DNA from: Planctomycetes bacterium UBA7888
GTDB taxonomy: Bacteria; Planctomycetota; UBA1135
Length of the DNA: 64,000 nucleotides
Assembly: GCA_002500505.1 (NCBI GenBank)
Contig: DLRM01000028.1
Location: forward strand, 11,346 to 75,345
Direction of reading: 5' to 3'
Positions 17,714-27,602 of the stretch are shown here, piece after piece. Both the position numbers and the translations under genes were made by a program. Each line of letters starts with the position of its first letter. The first letter of the stretch is position 1. The notes under the pieces are model-generated. The model was not told the origin of the DNA and made no database searches. It was given only the letters and a program-made list of their open reading frames with translations.

Positions 17714-17719
17714 TAAACT
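17714..17719 (+). promoter_or_regulatory. TANNNT box before 17726
   Basis: TAAACT lies six bases before ATG 17726, identical in sequence and spacing to the box before 11094. Confidence 0.5.
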
Positions 17720-17725
17720 AGTGCC

Positions 17726-18982
17726 ATGAATAGACGTGATTTCATCAAGGGCGCGGCCGTGACTTTGGCTGCGACTTCCTCCCCAGCTCTCTCTCGATCT
17801 GCCTATGCAGGTGGCGCTGACACCCTCAAAGTCGGCCTAATTGGTTGCGGCGGACGAGGCACCGGTGCGGCCTTGCAAGCCCTAGCAGCCGACAGAGGAA
17901 CTGTGATTTGGGCTATGGCTGATGTTTTCATGGACCGTCTCCAATCCTCCCTCAATGGACTAGAAAAAAATGGTGGCGAAGGTCGAGTCAATGTTCCTGC
18001 AGAGCGGCAATTTGATGGCTTTGAAGGCTACAAAAAGGTCGTGGAAGAGTGTGATGTTGTTCTGCTTGCCACAACACCTGCCTTCCGTCCTTTGCATTTG
18101 CGTTATGCCGTCGACAACGGATGCCAAGTCTTCTGCGAAAAACCTGTTGCGGTGGACGGACCTGGACTTCGATCCGTTCTAGAGTCTGCCCGCATAGCCC
18201 AAGAAAAGGGTCTCTGCCTTGCCCATGGCTTCTGCTGGCGCGCTCATCTTGGAAAACGAGCAGTGTATGGAGAAATTAATTCTGGTCGAATTGGCGAAGT
18301 ACGTCTCGCTTATGGGACTTACCTTGCGGGCGGCGTATGGCACCGCGGAGACAAACCAGAATGGACTGAAATGGAGCGCCACTTGCGTAACTGGTACTAC
18401 CACACTTATCTCGGCGGTGACCACATTGTGGAGCAAGCCGTACATAGCATAGATAAAATTCTATGGGCGTTCGGAGATCAGGCTCCGAAAAATGCCATTG
18501 CCGTTGGCGGACGCCAACAACGAACGGACAAGAAGTATGGTGATATTTGGGACCACTTCTCCGTCATTTATGAATTTGAAGGTGGCGCACAGGGGCACTT
18601 GATGACTCGGCAATGGGACGGAACCTCGATGGAAAACCTTGACCGAGTACTTGGCTCTGACGGTATAGCGCATATTGACGGCTGGGCAGACAAGTTTAGA
18701 GTCGAGGGAAAGAGGCCCTGGAACTACGAAGGACCCGGAAACAATATGTACCAAACAGAGCATGACGAACTGTTTGCTGCTATTCGGGAAGGGCGACAAC
18801 TCAATCAAGGTGCAGCAATGGTGCGATCCACGCAAGCTGCAATACTTGGGCGCATGGCGGCCTATACCGGCAAGCGCGTTTCTTGGGACGAGTGCCTAAA
18901 CTCTGAGGAGCAACTCACGCCGAATACTTGGGAATGGGGAGATCGACCCAACCCAGCCCCACCCATTCCAGGCAAAGCCTAG
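17726..18982 (+). CDS. Tat-exported Gfo/Idh/MocA family oxidoreductase (second copy)
   Basis: A 418-residue paralogue of the 14736-16070 protein. The leader MNRRDFIKGAAVTLAATSS is a Tat signal. GLIGCGGRGTGAA marks the nucleotide-binding loop, CEKPVAVDGPG the EKP motif near residue 137, and LRNWYYHTYLGGDHIVEQ the catalytic half. The two copies differ throughout, so they are old paralogues or separate acquisitions with different substrates, not a recent duplication. The last four bases (CTAG) are shared with the stop of the convergent gene. Its likely role is oxidation or reduction of a sugar or glycoside in the periplasm. Confidence 0.85.
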   Translation: MNRRDFIKGAAVTLAATSSPALSRSAYAGGADTLKVGLIGCGGRGTGAALQALAADRGTVIWAMADVFMDRLQSSLNGLEKNGGEGRVNVPAERQFDGFEGYKKVVEECDVVLLATTPAFRPLHLRYAVDNGCQVFCEKPVAVDGPGLRSVLESARIAQEKGLCLAHGFCWRAHLGKRAVYGEINSGRIGEVRLAYGTYLAGGVWHRGDKPEWTEMERHLRNWYYHTYLGGDHIVEQAVHSIDKILWAFGDQAPKNAIAVGGRQQRTDKKYGDIWDHFSVIYEFEGGAQGHLMTRQWDGTSMENLDRVLGSDGIAHIDGWADKFRVEGKRPWNYEGPGNNMYQTEHDELFAAIREGRQLNQGAAMVRSTQAAILGRMAAYTGKRVSWDECLNSEEQLTPNTWEWGDRPNPAPPIPGKA

Positions 18983-21396
18983 GGAACTGGCCGCCAGAAT
19001 AGGTCGGCGATTTCAAGTCCGGCCCCTTCTCCCAAAACAAATTGAATTGGGGTCTGGCTGACACCGCTCATCTGATTGAAGATGGAGTTGTTCAAAATGA
19101 CTTGCATAGTTCCTTGGACACACCGCAAGTCAAAGTCGAACCAAGTGTCCGCTTGAAGTAAATCAGTTTTAATTGGTGATTCAGGAAGAATACTGCCAGT
19201 ACGAGCGCTACTTGACCCAATTGCATTAAAGCGAACCGAGTGCTCGCCAATCTTCAATTCAGACACACCTTCTCCGATTTTCAGACGTGCGTGCAACTCG
19301 AAATCGCCTTCGATTTTAAGCTTCTCAAATGGGCTATTAATGGGATTCCAACCGTCAAGATTGACAGGGTCGTAAAGGGGACGAACTCGAATATCCGCCA
19401 ATGCAGCTTCTCCCATAGTTCCTTGAAAACGCAATGGCCCGAAAGAAGTCTCCCCCTCTAAGCCTCCCCCAGTTGGCCCAGGACATTCTGCCGATTGAAT
19501 CACAACTACACTGTCAATCTCAATGTCCTCGAAACGGGCATTTTTTATTTTATTGCCAGCTCTGTCGAAGCGGGGGGCGAAAAAGCGACCTGTAATGGTG
19601 TGCCAATCATGGGGCCCACGCCAAACTTTAGCGCGAGGATTTTTTACTCCCACAATTCCGGCAAACTGCTGCCAATCATCAACCAACTCCAACTCGTAAC
19701 GGTCCATTAAGTACAGCCCGCTATTTCCTCCCTTCGGAAGCATGACATTGAATCGAAACTCTATGTCACCGAACGAAGCATAACTTCGCAAATCCTTCTG
19801 GCCCTTATTATTCACAATTGCCGAATTGCCTACGGTGGTCAAAAAGGCGGAAGGGTTGTCTGGATTGGCCTGGACCGCGCAAAGTTCCCATCCCTCGCTT
19901 TCCCAAACATTGAGAGCGTCCCCCCAGGTAAGAGTCAGCCAGCCTTCGTTTTCATTTTTCCGAGGGGCGGGAGGTTCCACCTTCTTTGCAACCTGTTCTG
20001 TTGCAAGTGGCCCTTCAGGCAATTGGTTAATCGTGTAATCAAACGTGTCATGCAAAAGTCCAAATCCAACAAGGTGGCCGCGCACACATTTTCCAGGAAC
20101 CAAACCATCGGTGCGAACCTGAAGCCTCAATCGGTCATCGGACAAGCTTGTTTTTTTCACGCGCAACATCCGGTCACGCATTTCGGGCGAACCATAATCC
20201 CACCACCAGTTGTAATCGTATTCACGTAAAGTCAACTGCTTCATCACTTCAGAAGTTACTTCTTCTGGAACCGGCTTCGTAAATTCAATCTCAAATCCGT
20301 CCTGCAAAAGGTGGACGGTCTTCATTTCAAAAGGAGTTCTGCCAGTCCAGCGAATTCGTGCTAATCCATCGCCCGGAGCGCGGCCGCCCCAACCTCTGTT
20401 GGTATAGCCGACAAAAAGCGACCCATCCTCTGCGAAGCGAACTCGAGCAGCTGAGCCAATCTCCGCGCGTAATGGGAAGCACGCGCCTTGCCATTGCCCT
20501 CGTACTTTCTCCATTTGCAAACGAACAATCATGCCATTTGTTAGTTCGGCTGCGACCATCTGCCCGTCAAATGGACCAAATTTCCCGGCTTGCTCAACCG
20601 CAACAAGGTTTCCAGTCGAGCGGGACCACTCATAAGGAATCCAAATTGCCGCAGGCTTTCGTTCGACCGTTGGCGGAATCGTGCTCGAGGGAAGTTCTTC
20701 CCCACCCGGTTCTCGCCACCGCAACGAGGATGGATGACTGAAAAAGTCGCCCTCCTCTACATGAAAAACTCCACAAGCCGGCATCCAGTCACCTTGGTTA
20801 TCGGTATAGAACAAATCGCCCTGGTTATTCATCCCTAATCCACATGGAGAACGGACACCGCTTGCAATTGGCTCAACAACTCCCTCGGGAGTAATTCGCG
20901 AAATCCAACCGCGATAAGGAGCTTTGGACAAACCATGCCACCATTCCGGTGACCAGAACCCAACATTAGTACTGATATAGAAATTGCCGTCAGCATCAAT
21001 GGGTAGGCCAAAAGCAAACTCATGGTAGTTACCAGACATCCCCCAGTCTTGGGTAATGGTGTCGATAGTTTCAGCCAAGCCATCGCCATCGTTATCGCTA
21101 AGGCGAGACAATTCCCCACGCTGCACCACATAAACTTCATCATCCACCACCTTCAAGCCCAAACCTGAATGAAGGCCTTCCGCCCACATCGTCCATTTTG
21201 CATCTTCTGGGCTTTCTGCAAGTGGATTTTCAATCTTCCAAACTCGTCCGCGACGAGTTGACACAAACAAATTTCCGTTTGAATCGAAATCCAAACCACC
21301 TACTTCGATGACTTCACCGGTCGGCGGTGTAAATTCCTCAACTGTGTAATAGGTTGCTTCATTTTGAAGTGCGAGAAAGAAAAGGCCAAATATCAT
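18979..21396 (-). CDS. PQQ/sorbosone-dehydrogenase-like propeller fused to a DUF1080 domain
   Basis: An exported protein of 805 residues. The first 400 or so form a beta-propeller of the glucose/sorbosone dehydrogenase-like type found in PVC bacteria: VGGLDFDSNGNLFVSTRRGRV, LPIDADGNFYISTN, IASGVRSPCGLGMNNQGDLFYTDNQGDW. Residues about 490-680 form a DUF1080 domain (GDIEFRFNVMLPKGGNSGLYLMDRYELELVDDW, split here at GGNSGLYL). A third, beta-rich segment closes the protein. It joins a sugar-oxidation type fold to a 3-keto-glycoside hydrolase type fold. ATG 21396 overlaps the stop of the upstream cytochrome gene, so the two form an operon. Substrate unknown. Confidence 0.8.
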   Translation of the reverse strand: MIFGLFFLALQNEATYYTVEEFTPPTGEVIEVGGLDFDSNGNLFVSTRRGRVWKIENPLAESPEDAKWTMWAEGLHSGLGLKVVDDEVYVVQRGELSRLSDNDGDGLAETIDTITQDWGMSGNYHEFAFGLPIDADGNFYISTNVGFWSPEWWHGLSKAPYRGWISRITPEGVVEPIASGVRSPCGLGMNNQGDLFYTDNQGDWMPACGVFHVEEGDFFSHPSSLRWREPGGEELPSSTIPPTVERKPAAIWIPYEWSRSTGNLVAVEQAGKFGPFDGQMVAAELTNGMIVRLQMEKVRGQWQGACFPLRAEIGSAARVRFAEDGSLFVGYTNRGWGGRAPGDGLARIRWTGRTPFEMKTVHLLQDGFEIEFTKPVPEEVTSEVMKQLTLREYDYNWWWDYGSPEMRDRMLRVKKTSLSDDRLRLQVRTDGLVPGKCVRGHLVGFGLLHDTFDYTINQLPEGPLATEQVAKKVEPPAPRKNENEGWLTLTWGDALNVWESEGWELCAVQANPDNPSAFLTTVGNSAIVNNKGQKDLRSYASFGDIEFRFNVMLPKGGNSGLYLMDRYELELVDDWQQFAGIVGVKNPRAKVWRGPHDWHTITGRFFAPRFDRAGNKIKNARFEDIEIDSVVVIQSAECPGPTGGGLEGETSFGPLRFQGTMGEAALADIRVRPLYDPVNLDGWNPINSPFEKLKIEGDFELHARLKIGEGVSELKIGEHSVRFNAIGSSSARTGSILPESPIKTDLLQADTWFDFDLRCVQGTMQVILNNSIFNQMSGVSQTPIQFVLGEGAGLEIADLFWRPVP

Positions 21397-22340
21397 TTCG
21401 AAAACTCCTTCGGGAGGCCTGGAACAAAGTTAATTTTCAAGTCTTCGTATTGAATTGCAACCGCCTCCCTAGAACCAACAAATTGAAAGTGGCGAACTGG
21501 TTTCAATTCCCCCCCTTCCATGCTTGAACTGCACCACAATTCTGCGGTGCCGACTCGCTCTTTGTCCGCGCCTTCCAAACGAATAAGAACGAGAGCTCTC
21601 CCCTCGCGAATTGTCGTACCGCTGAGCTTGGCCGTGAGAGTCTCTTCGCCTTCTTCAGTGAGCAAACGCCATGGAGGAGCCGGATCTCCTCCCTGGTTCA
21701 GCCAAAGGACCTCACCAAGTGGCTTGAGGGGAGTTCCCCCACGACCACCCCAATCGGAGCGTTCCACAAAACCACCTCGCCTCATAGCCAGGAGACGGAC
21801 GTCGTCGGCGCGGTACTCCCAACTCAAACCATCGGCGGTACCAATAAGGATTCCTCGGGGACGCTCAGGGGCTTTGTCCGAAACAGAAGGTAAATGCCCA
21901 CGCACAATCAAAGGTTTGCCTGTCACTCGCATCACGGGATCCCCCGCACGCTCCTGAGAGTTTTCTGGGTTGAATGCGAGAACGTATTCAGTCACTGCTC
22001 GCCTTTCTGCTTCACTCAAGGATTCCTGAAAGGGTGGCATCTCGGTTCCCCCAATGCCGTTACTAATCGTTCGGTAGACCGCATCCGGTGTGTTGCCAAA
22101 AGAAAACCCGCCATCCACAAAACTGCGGGCTTTTGTTTTTAAAACCACAATCCCTTTGCCATCGCCCGTTTCGCCATGGCACATGGAACACATCAACTCG
22201 TAAACTTTCTTTCCACTTAAAGATGGACTTTGTTCGGTAGCTGCCTCCGCTTGCCCCTGATTTCCAGACTGCGGATTGCGCGAGTCCGCACAAGCCCCCA
22301 GCAGAGGGAGCAGGCAACAAAGAGAAAAAACTAGTCGCAT
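21393..22340 (-). CDS. Mono-heme c-type cytochrome lipoprotein
   Basis: A 315-residue lipoprotein (MRLVFSLCCLLPLLGAC, Cys 17) with one heme site CSMCH at residues 51-55 and the axial-ligand region GTEMPPFQESLSEAERRAVTEYV about 45 residues later, a class I cytochrome c layout. The C-terminal half (from about residue 145) is beta-rich and not recognised. The frame runs 12 codons further up, but only the ATG at 22340 gives a lipoprotein signal. It is coupled by ATGA to the propeller-DUF1080 gene, so it likely takes electrons from that partner. Confidence 0.8.
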   Translation of the reverse strand: MRLVFSLCCLLPLLGACADSRNPQSGNQGQAEAATEQSPSLSGKKVYELMCSMCHGETGDGKGIVVLKTKARSFVDGGFSFGNTPDAVYRTISNGIGGTEMPPFQESLSEAERRAVTEYVLAFNPENSQERAGDPVMRVTGKPLIVRGHLPSVSDKAPERPRGILIGTADGLSWEYRADDVRLLAMRRGGFVERSDWGGRGGTPLKPLGEVLWLNQGGDPAPPWRLLTEEGEETLTAKLSGTTIREGRALVLIRLEGADKERVGTAELWCSSSMEGGELKPVRHFQFVGSREAVAIQYEDLKINFVPGLPKEFSK

Positions 22341-22426
22341 GGAATCATGTTGGCTTCGCACCGCAAGAATGACCATATCCTTCGCTTGGAAAACGAATCG
22401 CCTCTCCGCAACTTAGGGTCATGCGT

Positions 22427-24670
22427 TCATGAGCTTAAGCAGTGAAGCCCATCGAGTATTGCATTAAAGGTGGGACTGGGCCGCATAGCTTTGGAGCAGA
22501 GCTGTGGGTCTGGGTGGTAATATCCACCGAGATCGACTGCCTGCCCTTGCGCCTCAAGAAGTTCACTCAAAATGGCGTCTTCATTTTCCACAAGAGCCTC
22601 GGCAAGAGGCTGGAAACGGTTTTTCAATTCTTCGTCATCCTCTTGGCTAGACAAGGCTTCCGCCCAGTAGCGGGCAAGAAAATAAGTCGAGCCACGGTTG
22701 TCGAGTTCGTCAACTTTACGTGACGGCATGCGACTATTTTCCAAATACTTGCCAACTGCTTTATCTAGCGTTTGCGCCAAAATCGAAATACGGTTTTCGC
22801 CAGTACTCGCCGCCGCTTGCTCAAAAGAAGGGACAAGCGCACAGTACTCACCCAAAGAATCCCAGCGAAGATGGCCTTCCTTCACAAATTGCTGGACATG
22901 CTTTGGAGCGGAGCCACCAGCACCTGTTTCATAAAGTCCGCCGCCTTGTAATAGAGGAACAATTGACAGCATCCGAGCACTGGTACCAAGCTCTAAGATT
23001 GGAAACAGGTCGGTGAGGTAGTCTCGGAGAACATTACCCGTAACAGCAACGGTGTCCTCTCCTCGACGAACCCGATTCAAGGAAAACTTCATGGCCTCCA
23101 CCGGAGCAAGAACCTGGATTTCCAAACCTGACGTGTCGTGGTCGGGAAGATAGGATTCGACCTTTTGAATGAGTTGTGCATCGTGAGCGCGGTTTTTATC
23201 CAACCAGAAGACGGCTGGGCTGCCAGAAGCACGAGCCCGAGTTACGCAAAGCTTGACCCAATCACGAATCGCTTCGTCTTTAGTTTGACACATTCTGTAG
23301 ATATCCCCTTCAGAAACGGCCTGTTCTAACAAAGTGTCTCCGCTGGCATCCTTCACCAGAATGGAGCCGTTGCCCGGGGCCACAAAGGTTTTGTCGTGTG
23401 AGCCGTATTCTTCAGCTTTCTTGGCCATCAAGCCCACATTGGCGACATTCCCCATTGTCGCTGGATTAAATTGTCCATGCTCTTGGCAGTCTTCAAGGAT
23501 AGCTTGATACATGGTGGCATAACAGCGATCAGGAATCATCGCAACCGTGTCTTGTAGGGCGTCATCACGATTCCACATCTTTCCACCGTCCCGGACAACG
23601 ACCGGCATTGAGGCATCGATAATGACATCGTTCGGAACATGCAAGTTGGTGATTCCGCGACGAGAATCCACCATGGCCAATGCAGGCCTATTTTCGTAAC
23701 AAGCATTAATGTCGGCTTCGACTTCCGCTTTCTTTTCTTCTGGGAGGCGATCCAGTTTCGAAATCACGTCGGCTAGACCAAAATTCACATTCGCCCCAAC
23801 CCCGGCAAGCACATCGGAATGCTTCTCAAGTGCATCCTCAAAGAAGACCGAAACGCAGTGCCCAAACAATATCGGGTCCGAAACCTTCATCATGGTTGCT
23901 TTCAAGTGAAGTGACAACAAAACTCCGTCCTTCTTGGCAGCAGCAATCTGTTCAGCATAAAAATCGCGTAGAGCACCAACATTCATTGCGGAAGAGTCAA
24001 TCACTTCGCCCGCAAGAAGAGAGAGTTCAGATTTCAGGCATTTGGAATCTCCTCCTTCGTCCACGAACTCAATTGTTACGGTTGTGTCCTGCGATACAGT
24101 TGTCGAAACTTCACTTCCATAAAAGTCGCCTTCGGTCATGTGCGAAACGCGAGTTTGCGACTTGGATTCGGGCCAATCTTTCATCATGCGATGTGGCACT
24201 TTTTGGGCAAAGCTCTTTACTGCGGTGGCAGGGCGGCGGTCGGAATTCCCCTCGCGCAAAACTGGATTCACCGCAGACCCTAGAACGACAGCAAAGCGGG
24301 CCTGGAGCTCTCGCTCCGCGCCATCCTTTGGCTCTTCAGGATAGGTCGGCACAGCAAAACCCTGACCTTGCAATTCCCGAATAGCGTCCTGCAATTGTGG
24401 AATTGAGGCGCTGATGTTGGGCAGCTTAATCATGTTCGCCGCTGGCGTTTTCGCCATTTCGCCTAGGCGTGACAATTCATCTGGAATGCGTTGCGCCTCA
24501 GTAAGAGTCTCTGGGAAATGGGCCAAAATCCGCCCTGCAAGGGAGATATCGGCTGTTTCCATTTCAACTCCAGTGCCTTGCGTAAAGGCCTTTAGGACAG
24601 GGAAGAGTGAATAGCTGGCGAGCGCTGGGGCCTCGTCAACCAAGGTCCAGGTAATCTTGGCGGATGACAT
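22427..24670 (-). CDS. icd: Monomeric NADP-dependent isocitrate dehydrogenase
   Basis: A 747-residue protein of the monomeric IDH type, matching the usual length near 740. The N-terminus [24 protein letters not shown] and the segments [52 protein letters not shown] and [19 protein letters not shown] are characteristic. It oxidises isocitrate to 2-oxoglutarate in the TCA cycle and makes NADPH. It stands alone, 86 bases upstream of the cytochrome gene on the same strand. A TATAAT at 24711-24716 points to a conventional leadered transcript, unlike many neighbours. Confidence 0.93.
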   Translation of the reverse strand: MSSAKITWTLVDEAPALASYSLFPVLKAFTQGTGVEMETADISLAGRILAHFPETLTEAQRIPDELSRLGEMAKTPAANMIKLPNISASIPQLQDAIRELQGQGFAVPTYPEEPKDGAERELQARFAVVLGSAVNPVLREGNSDRRPATAVKSFAQKVPHRMMKDWPESKSQTRVSHMTEGDFYGSEVSTTVSQDTTVTIEFVDEGGDSKCLKSELSLLAGEVIDSSAMNVGALRDFYAEQIAAAKKDGVLLSLHLKATMMKVSDPILFGHCVSVFFEDALEKHSDVLAGVGANVNFGLADVISKLDRLPEEKKAEVEADINACYENRPALAMVDSRRGITNLHVPNDVIIDASMPVVVRDGGKMWNRDDALQDTVAMIPDRCYATMYQAILEDCQEHGQFNPATMGNVANVGLMAKKAEEYGSHDKTFVAPGNGSILVKDASGDTLLEQAVSEGDIYRMCQTKDEAIRDWVKLCVTRARASGSPAVFWLDKNRAHDAQLIQKVESYLPDHDTSGLEIQVLAPVEAMKFSLNRVRRGEDTVAVTGNVLRDYLTDLFPILELGTSARMLSIVPLLQGGGLYETGAGGSAPKHVQQFVKEGHLRWDSLGEYCALVPSFEQAAASTGENRISILAQTLDKAVGKYLENSRMPSRKVDELDNRGSTYFLARYWAEALSSQEDDEELKNRFQPLAEALVENEDAILSELLEAQGQAVDLGGYYHPDPQLCSKAMRPSPTFNAILDGLHCLSS

Positions 24671-24710
24671 GTTGGGGAGTCAGGTTCAGGGGGTTGCCGG
24701 TGGCTGAGGA

Positions 24711-24716
24711 ATTATA
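24711..24716 (-). promoter_or_regulatory. TATAAT -10 element of icd
   Basis: A perfect minus-strand TATAAT lies 40 bases before the icd ATG. No strong -35 is visible 17 bases further upstream. Confidence 0.45.
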
Positions 24717-24865
24717 GGCGCAACTCTATTTCCCATTCACGATTAAGGCTGCCAATACCGAGCAACATTACACCCCCCACTGGAACAACCCGGACAATCC
24801 CTGCCTGTGACCGAAAAAAAGTATTTTAGAGAAAAGCCGAGCCGTCAATCATGGGAACAAATGGG

Positions 24866-25264
24866 TCAACAATTCCCAGAATTCATTCTTCCTCGGCACT
24901 GACTCGATCCGCAACAGCATTCTTCGAATGCCGTAATGGCCGACTCATTGGACTCATAATCATATGTAATTTCTTCCCCAGCTGAAATATCTTGCGTCGC
25001 AATGAAATCGAAACCACCACTCTTATTTTTCTCCAACCTGCAATTGGGAGAACAAGAATGGTTTACCAAAACACCAGGCTCATCTATCAAGATATGTTCG
25101 CCATTAAACTCCATTGAGTACTTGTCCCTTTTAGGAAGCGGTCTAACAATCCGGCTCTCAATGACAACTTCATGTTCCCGGACATTAACGGAAGCATATA
25201 CAGCCCTCCCAATGTCCTTGCTTAAGTGTTTCTCTACGGCAACCTTGTCAATTGTTTTATCCAT
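24866..25264 (-). CDS. Small SET-domain protein-lysine methyltransferase with post-SET motif
   Basis: A 132-residue protein that is nearly a bare SET domain. The SAM and active-site signature LVNHSCSPNCRL is near residues 66-77, followed by EEITYDYES and a post-SET zinc motif CCCGSSQCRG near the C-terminus. SET enzymes methylate lysines. In eukaryotes histones are typical targets; bacterial targets are mostly unknown. The gene is more A+T-rich than its neighbours and lies beside a decayed gene, which suggests horizontal transfer. The ATG follows TATAAT by eight bases and has no Shine-Dalgarno. No histone-like gene is visible nearby. Confidence 0.85.
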   Translation of the reverse strand: MDKTIDKVAVEKHLSKDIGRAVYASVNVREHEVVIESRIVRPLPKRDKYSMEFNGEHILIDEPGVLVNHSCSPNCRLEKNKSGGFDFIATQDISAGEEITYDYESNESAITAFEECCCGSSQCRGRMNSGNC

Positions 25265-25272
25265 TGTTTGTT

Positions 25273-25278
25273 ATTATA
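25273..25278 (-). promoter_or_regulatory. TATAAT box before the SET gene
   Basis: A minus-strand TATAAT eight bases before ATG 25264. It overlaps the stop codons of the decayed upstream frame. Confidence 0.45.
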
Positions 25279-25509
25279 GAGCTCTTATAACTTCATCAAT
25301 GTTTAATGTATCAATATCTTCGTGTAGAGCACTTCCACCTTCAATGAATTGAATCGTCTAGTGCTCGGTCAAAGAACTTGAATGCTGCAGGAAGTGTCTC
25401 TTGGGCAATAGTTAGGCGCTCGACACCTTCACAAAGGTCGAACTCAACGGGACACTCATGCTAACGCAAAGATTCAGCCAGAAATCCTGCGCTGATGATC
25501 TTATTTCCC
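25274..25509 (-). pseudogene. Decayed small gene upstream of the SET gene
   Basis: Three protein-like pieces lie in order on the minus strand. The first, 25509-25461, reads GNKIISAGFLAESLR and ends at TAG 25461-25463. It is directly followed in the same frame by HECPVEFDLCEGVERLTIAQ and on through AAFKFFDRALDDS (25460-25341). After a one-base frame change, FIEGGSALHEDIDTLNIDE runs on to VIRAL and TAA at 25274. Together they would make about 80 residues with natural composition, broken by one stop and one frameshift. I recognise no family. Part of the first piece could also be an extension after the aminotransferase stop. Confidence 0.45.
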
Positions 25510-25511
25510 AA

Positions 25512-26681
25512 TTACTTAACATCAACCTCTTCACTCCCGGCCGCAAGCATGACATTTTGCGCAAGGAATTCATAGTCATCGCGCACGTTGTATAGCTGGG
25601 AAGATACACGCAAAATACGCAAATCATTCCAGCTAAAAACTGGGACCTCGATTCCAAGGGAAAGCAGTTGGCTGTAAAACAATTCTGGGTCTCCTGGTGG
25701 AAGTGGAATGCTGGCGATTGCCCCAATCATGGCATCCGGAGCGGGCGGCGCAATTGAAAGAGCCGTGCACAAAATATCCCTCGCTTCCAGAGCCATCTTC
25801 CGGTTGGCCTGCATGATGTCAGGCCATCCCCCACTTGCCAAACTGTCCAAAGCTGCGATTGCAGCCGGCACACACAACCAAGGCGTAAAATCATCAGTCC
25901 CCTTCCAAGAGAACTCTTCCACGAAACGACTTGGCTCTGGGCTGCCTTCGCTCGCACCATGAGAAATAGACACGGGTCGGACTTCATCCTGGCAATCTTC
26001 CCGGACCCACAAAAAACCCGCCCCCTTCGGAGCGCACATCCATTTATGACAGTTCCCCGTATAGTAATCTGCACCGACATGATTCAGATTGAGAGGCAAC
26101 ATTCCTGGTGCATGAGCACCGTCAACTAACACGCGAACACCTTCTGAACGAAGGACTGGAATCATCCGGTCAATGGGGAGCACCAAAGCCGTTGGTGACG
26201 TGACATGGTCCAACAAGGCAAGTCGTGTTCGTGGAGTGACCATTTCTAAAACCTGGTCCACCGCAATATCAGGCGACACCAGCGGGAATGGGATTTCGGC
26301 AACATCAACTTCAAGGCCAAACTGTCCCGCAACAAAATCAACCGCATTGCGACAAGCCTGATATCCATGATCGGTCACTAAAACGCGATCTCCCGCCTCC
26401 CACGGAAAAGAACGCAACACCGAATTTACCCCCTCCGTTGCATTATTCACGAAAACCAAATCATTTGGTTGTGCTCCCAAAAAGGAAGCCAAGATTAATC
26501 GCGCTTCATCAAGAGCGGGACGTAATTGTCGCACCATAAAATCAATAGGCTGCTCCTCCATGCGGCGGCGCAGTTCATTTTGATGCTCCTGTACCACACT
26601 CAGGACAGCGCCATAAGAACCATGGTTCAGGTAGGTCACCCCAGAATCGAGGGTCCAGTAACGTAGCAGCTCCTTGTCCAC
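25512..26681 (-). CDS. Class V aminotransferase, isopenicillin-N-epimerase-like
   Basis: A 389-residue PLP enzyme of the class V/CsdA-like fold. The N-terminus YLNHGSYGAVLSVVQEHQ is typical of the isopenicillin N epimerase-like group. VLVDGAHAPGM carries the Asp that binds the PLP ring nitrogen, and GNCHKWMCAPKGAGF carries the Schiff-base lysine. Members include epimerases, lyases and selenocysteine-lyase relatives, so the reaction is open. The start is GTG 26681, with TAGCAT six bases upstream. The diverging gene begins only 18 bases away, so both promoters share this gap. Confidence 0.8.
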   Translation of the reverse strand: MDKELLRYWTLDSGVTYLNHGSYGAVLSVVQEHQNELRRRMEEQPIDFMVRQLRPALDEARLILASFLGAQPNDLVFVNNATEGVNSVLRSFPWEAGDRVLVTDHGYQACRNAVDFVAGQFGLEVDVAEIPFPLVSPDIAVDQVLEMVTPRTRLALLDHVTSPTALVLPIDRMIPVLRSEGVRVLVDGAHAPGMLPLNLNHVGADYYTGNCHKWMCAPKGAGFLWVREDCQDEVRPVSISHGASEGSPEPSRFVEEFSWKGTDDFTPWLCVPAAIAALDSLASGGWPDIMQANRKMALEARDILCTALSIAPPAPDAMIGAIASIPLPPGDPELFYSQLLSLGIEVPVFSWNDLRILRVSSQLYNVRDDYEFLAQNVMLAAGSEEVDVK

Positions 26682-26686
26682 GGCCT

Positions 26687-26693
26687 TATGCTA
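26687..26693. promoter_or_regulatory. Shared divergent box TATGCTA
   Basis: On the plus strand TATGCT is seven bases before ATG 26700. On the minus strand TAGCAT is six bases before GTG 26681. One near-symmetric heptamer thus fits both divergent leaderless starts, as at 13883. Confidence 0.5.
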
Positions 26694-26699
26694 ACGGAA

Positions 26700-27602
26700 A
26701 TGAAGAGCCGACGAAACTTCCTCCGATCCATGCTCGCCGCAACGAGCCTCCCCCTCCTTCCGGGATGCGCCAATAACGCGGGCGTATTGACCCAAAGCCC
26801 CTGGTTTAGGCTCTCTCTTGCAGAATGGTCCTTTCACCGCACCCTTTTCAGCAAAAAGATGACCAACCTCGATTTTCCGTCAGCTGCAGCTGAACTCGGA
26901 TTTGAAGGTGTGGAATACGTAAATCAATTTTTTAAAGACAAAGCCAAAGACGAAGCATACTTGGCTGAGCTAAATAATCGCTGTACGGACTCCGGTGTTC
27001 AATCCTTGCTCATTATGTGCGACGGCGAAGGTGCCCTCGGTGACCCCAATGAGGCAAAGCGCAAACGCGCGGTTGAAAACCACCTCAAATGGCTCGACGC
27101 CGCAAATGCGCTCGACTGTCATTCAATCCGGGTCAACGCCAGTAGCAGTGGAAGCTGGGAGGAGCAAGCTCAACGTGCTGCCGACGGGCTTCGTGCACTA
27201 ACCGAAGAAGGCGCAAAACGTGGGCTCTCCATAATTGTCGAGAATCATGGCGGCCTTTCCTCCAATGGGGCCTGGCTTTCTCAAGTGATTAGAGAGGTGG
27301 ACCACCAAGGTTGTGGCACGCTCCCCGACTTTGGAAACTTCAATCTCGGTGGTGGCAAAACCTATGACCGCTACAAAGGTGTTTCAGAAATGATGCCCTT
27401 CGCCAAAGCCGTCAGCGCAAAGTCTCACGAGTTTGATGACTCTGGAATCGAAGTACACACCGATTATGCCCGAATGTTAAAAATCGTAAAAGACGCCGGC
27501 TATCGTGGCTTCATTGGTGTGGAGTACGAAGGGGGCGCCCACTCCGAGCTTGAAGGCATTGTCCTAACCCGCGATTTGCTTAAGCGGCACCAATGCTCCT
27601 AA
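26700..27602 (+). CDS. Exported sugar phosphate isomerase/epimerase family TIM barrel
   Basis: A 300-residue xylose-isomerase-like TIM barrel with a leader MKSRRNFLRSMLAATSLPLLPGC that combines a twin-arginine-like motif with a lipobox (Cys 23). Landmarks are AAELGFEGVEYVNQFF, HSIRVNASSSGSWEEQA, LSIIVENHGGLSSNG, GTLPDFGNFNLGGG and FIGVEYEGGAHSE, with the expected acidic metal ligands. ATG 26688 is possible, but ATG 26700 with TATGCT seven bases before it fits better. It overlaps the next gene by ten bases, linking an isomerase to a sugar dehydrogenase. Confidence 0.85.
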   Translation: MKSRRNFLRSMLAATSLPLLPGCANNAGVLTQSPWFRLSLAEWSFHRTLFSKKMTNLDFPSAAAELGFEGVEYVNQFFKDKAKDEAYLAELNNRCTDSGVQSLLIMCDGEGALGDPNEAKRKRAVENHLKWLDAANALDCHSIRVNASSSGSWEEQAQRAADGLRALTEEGAKRGLSIIVENHGGLSSNGAWLSQVIREVDHQGCGTLPDFGNFNLGGGKTYDRYKGVSEMMPFAKAVSAKSHEFDDSGIEVHTDYARMLKIVKDAGYRGFIGVEYEGGAHSELEGIVLTRDLLKRHQCS

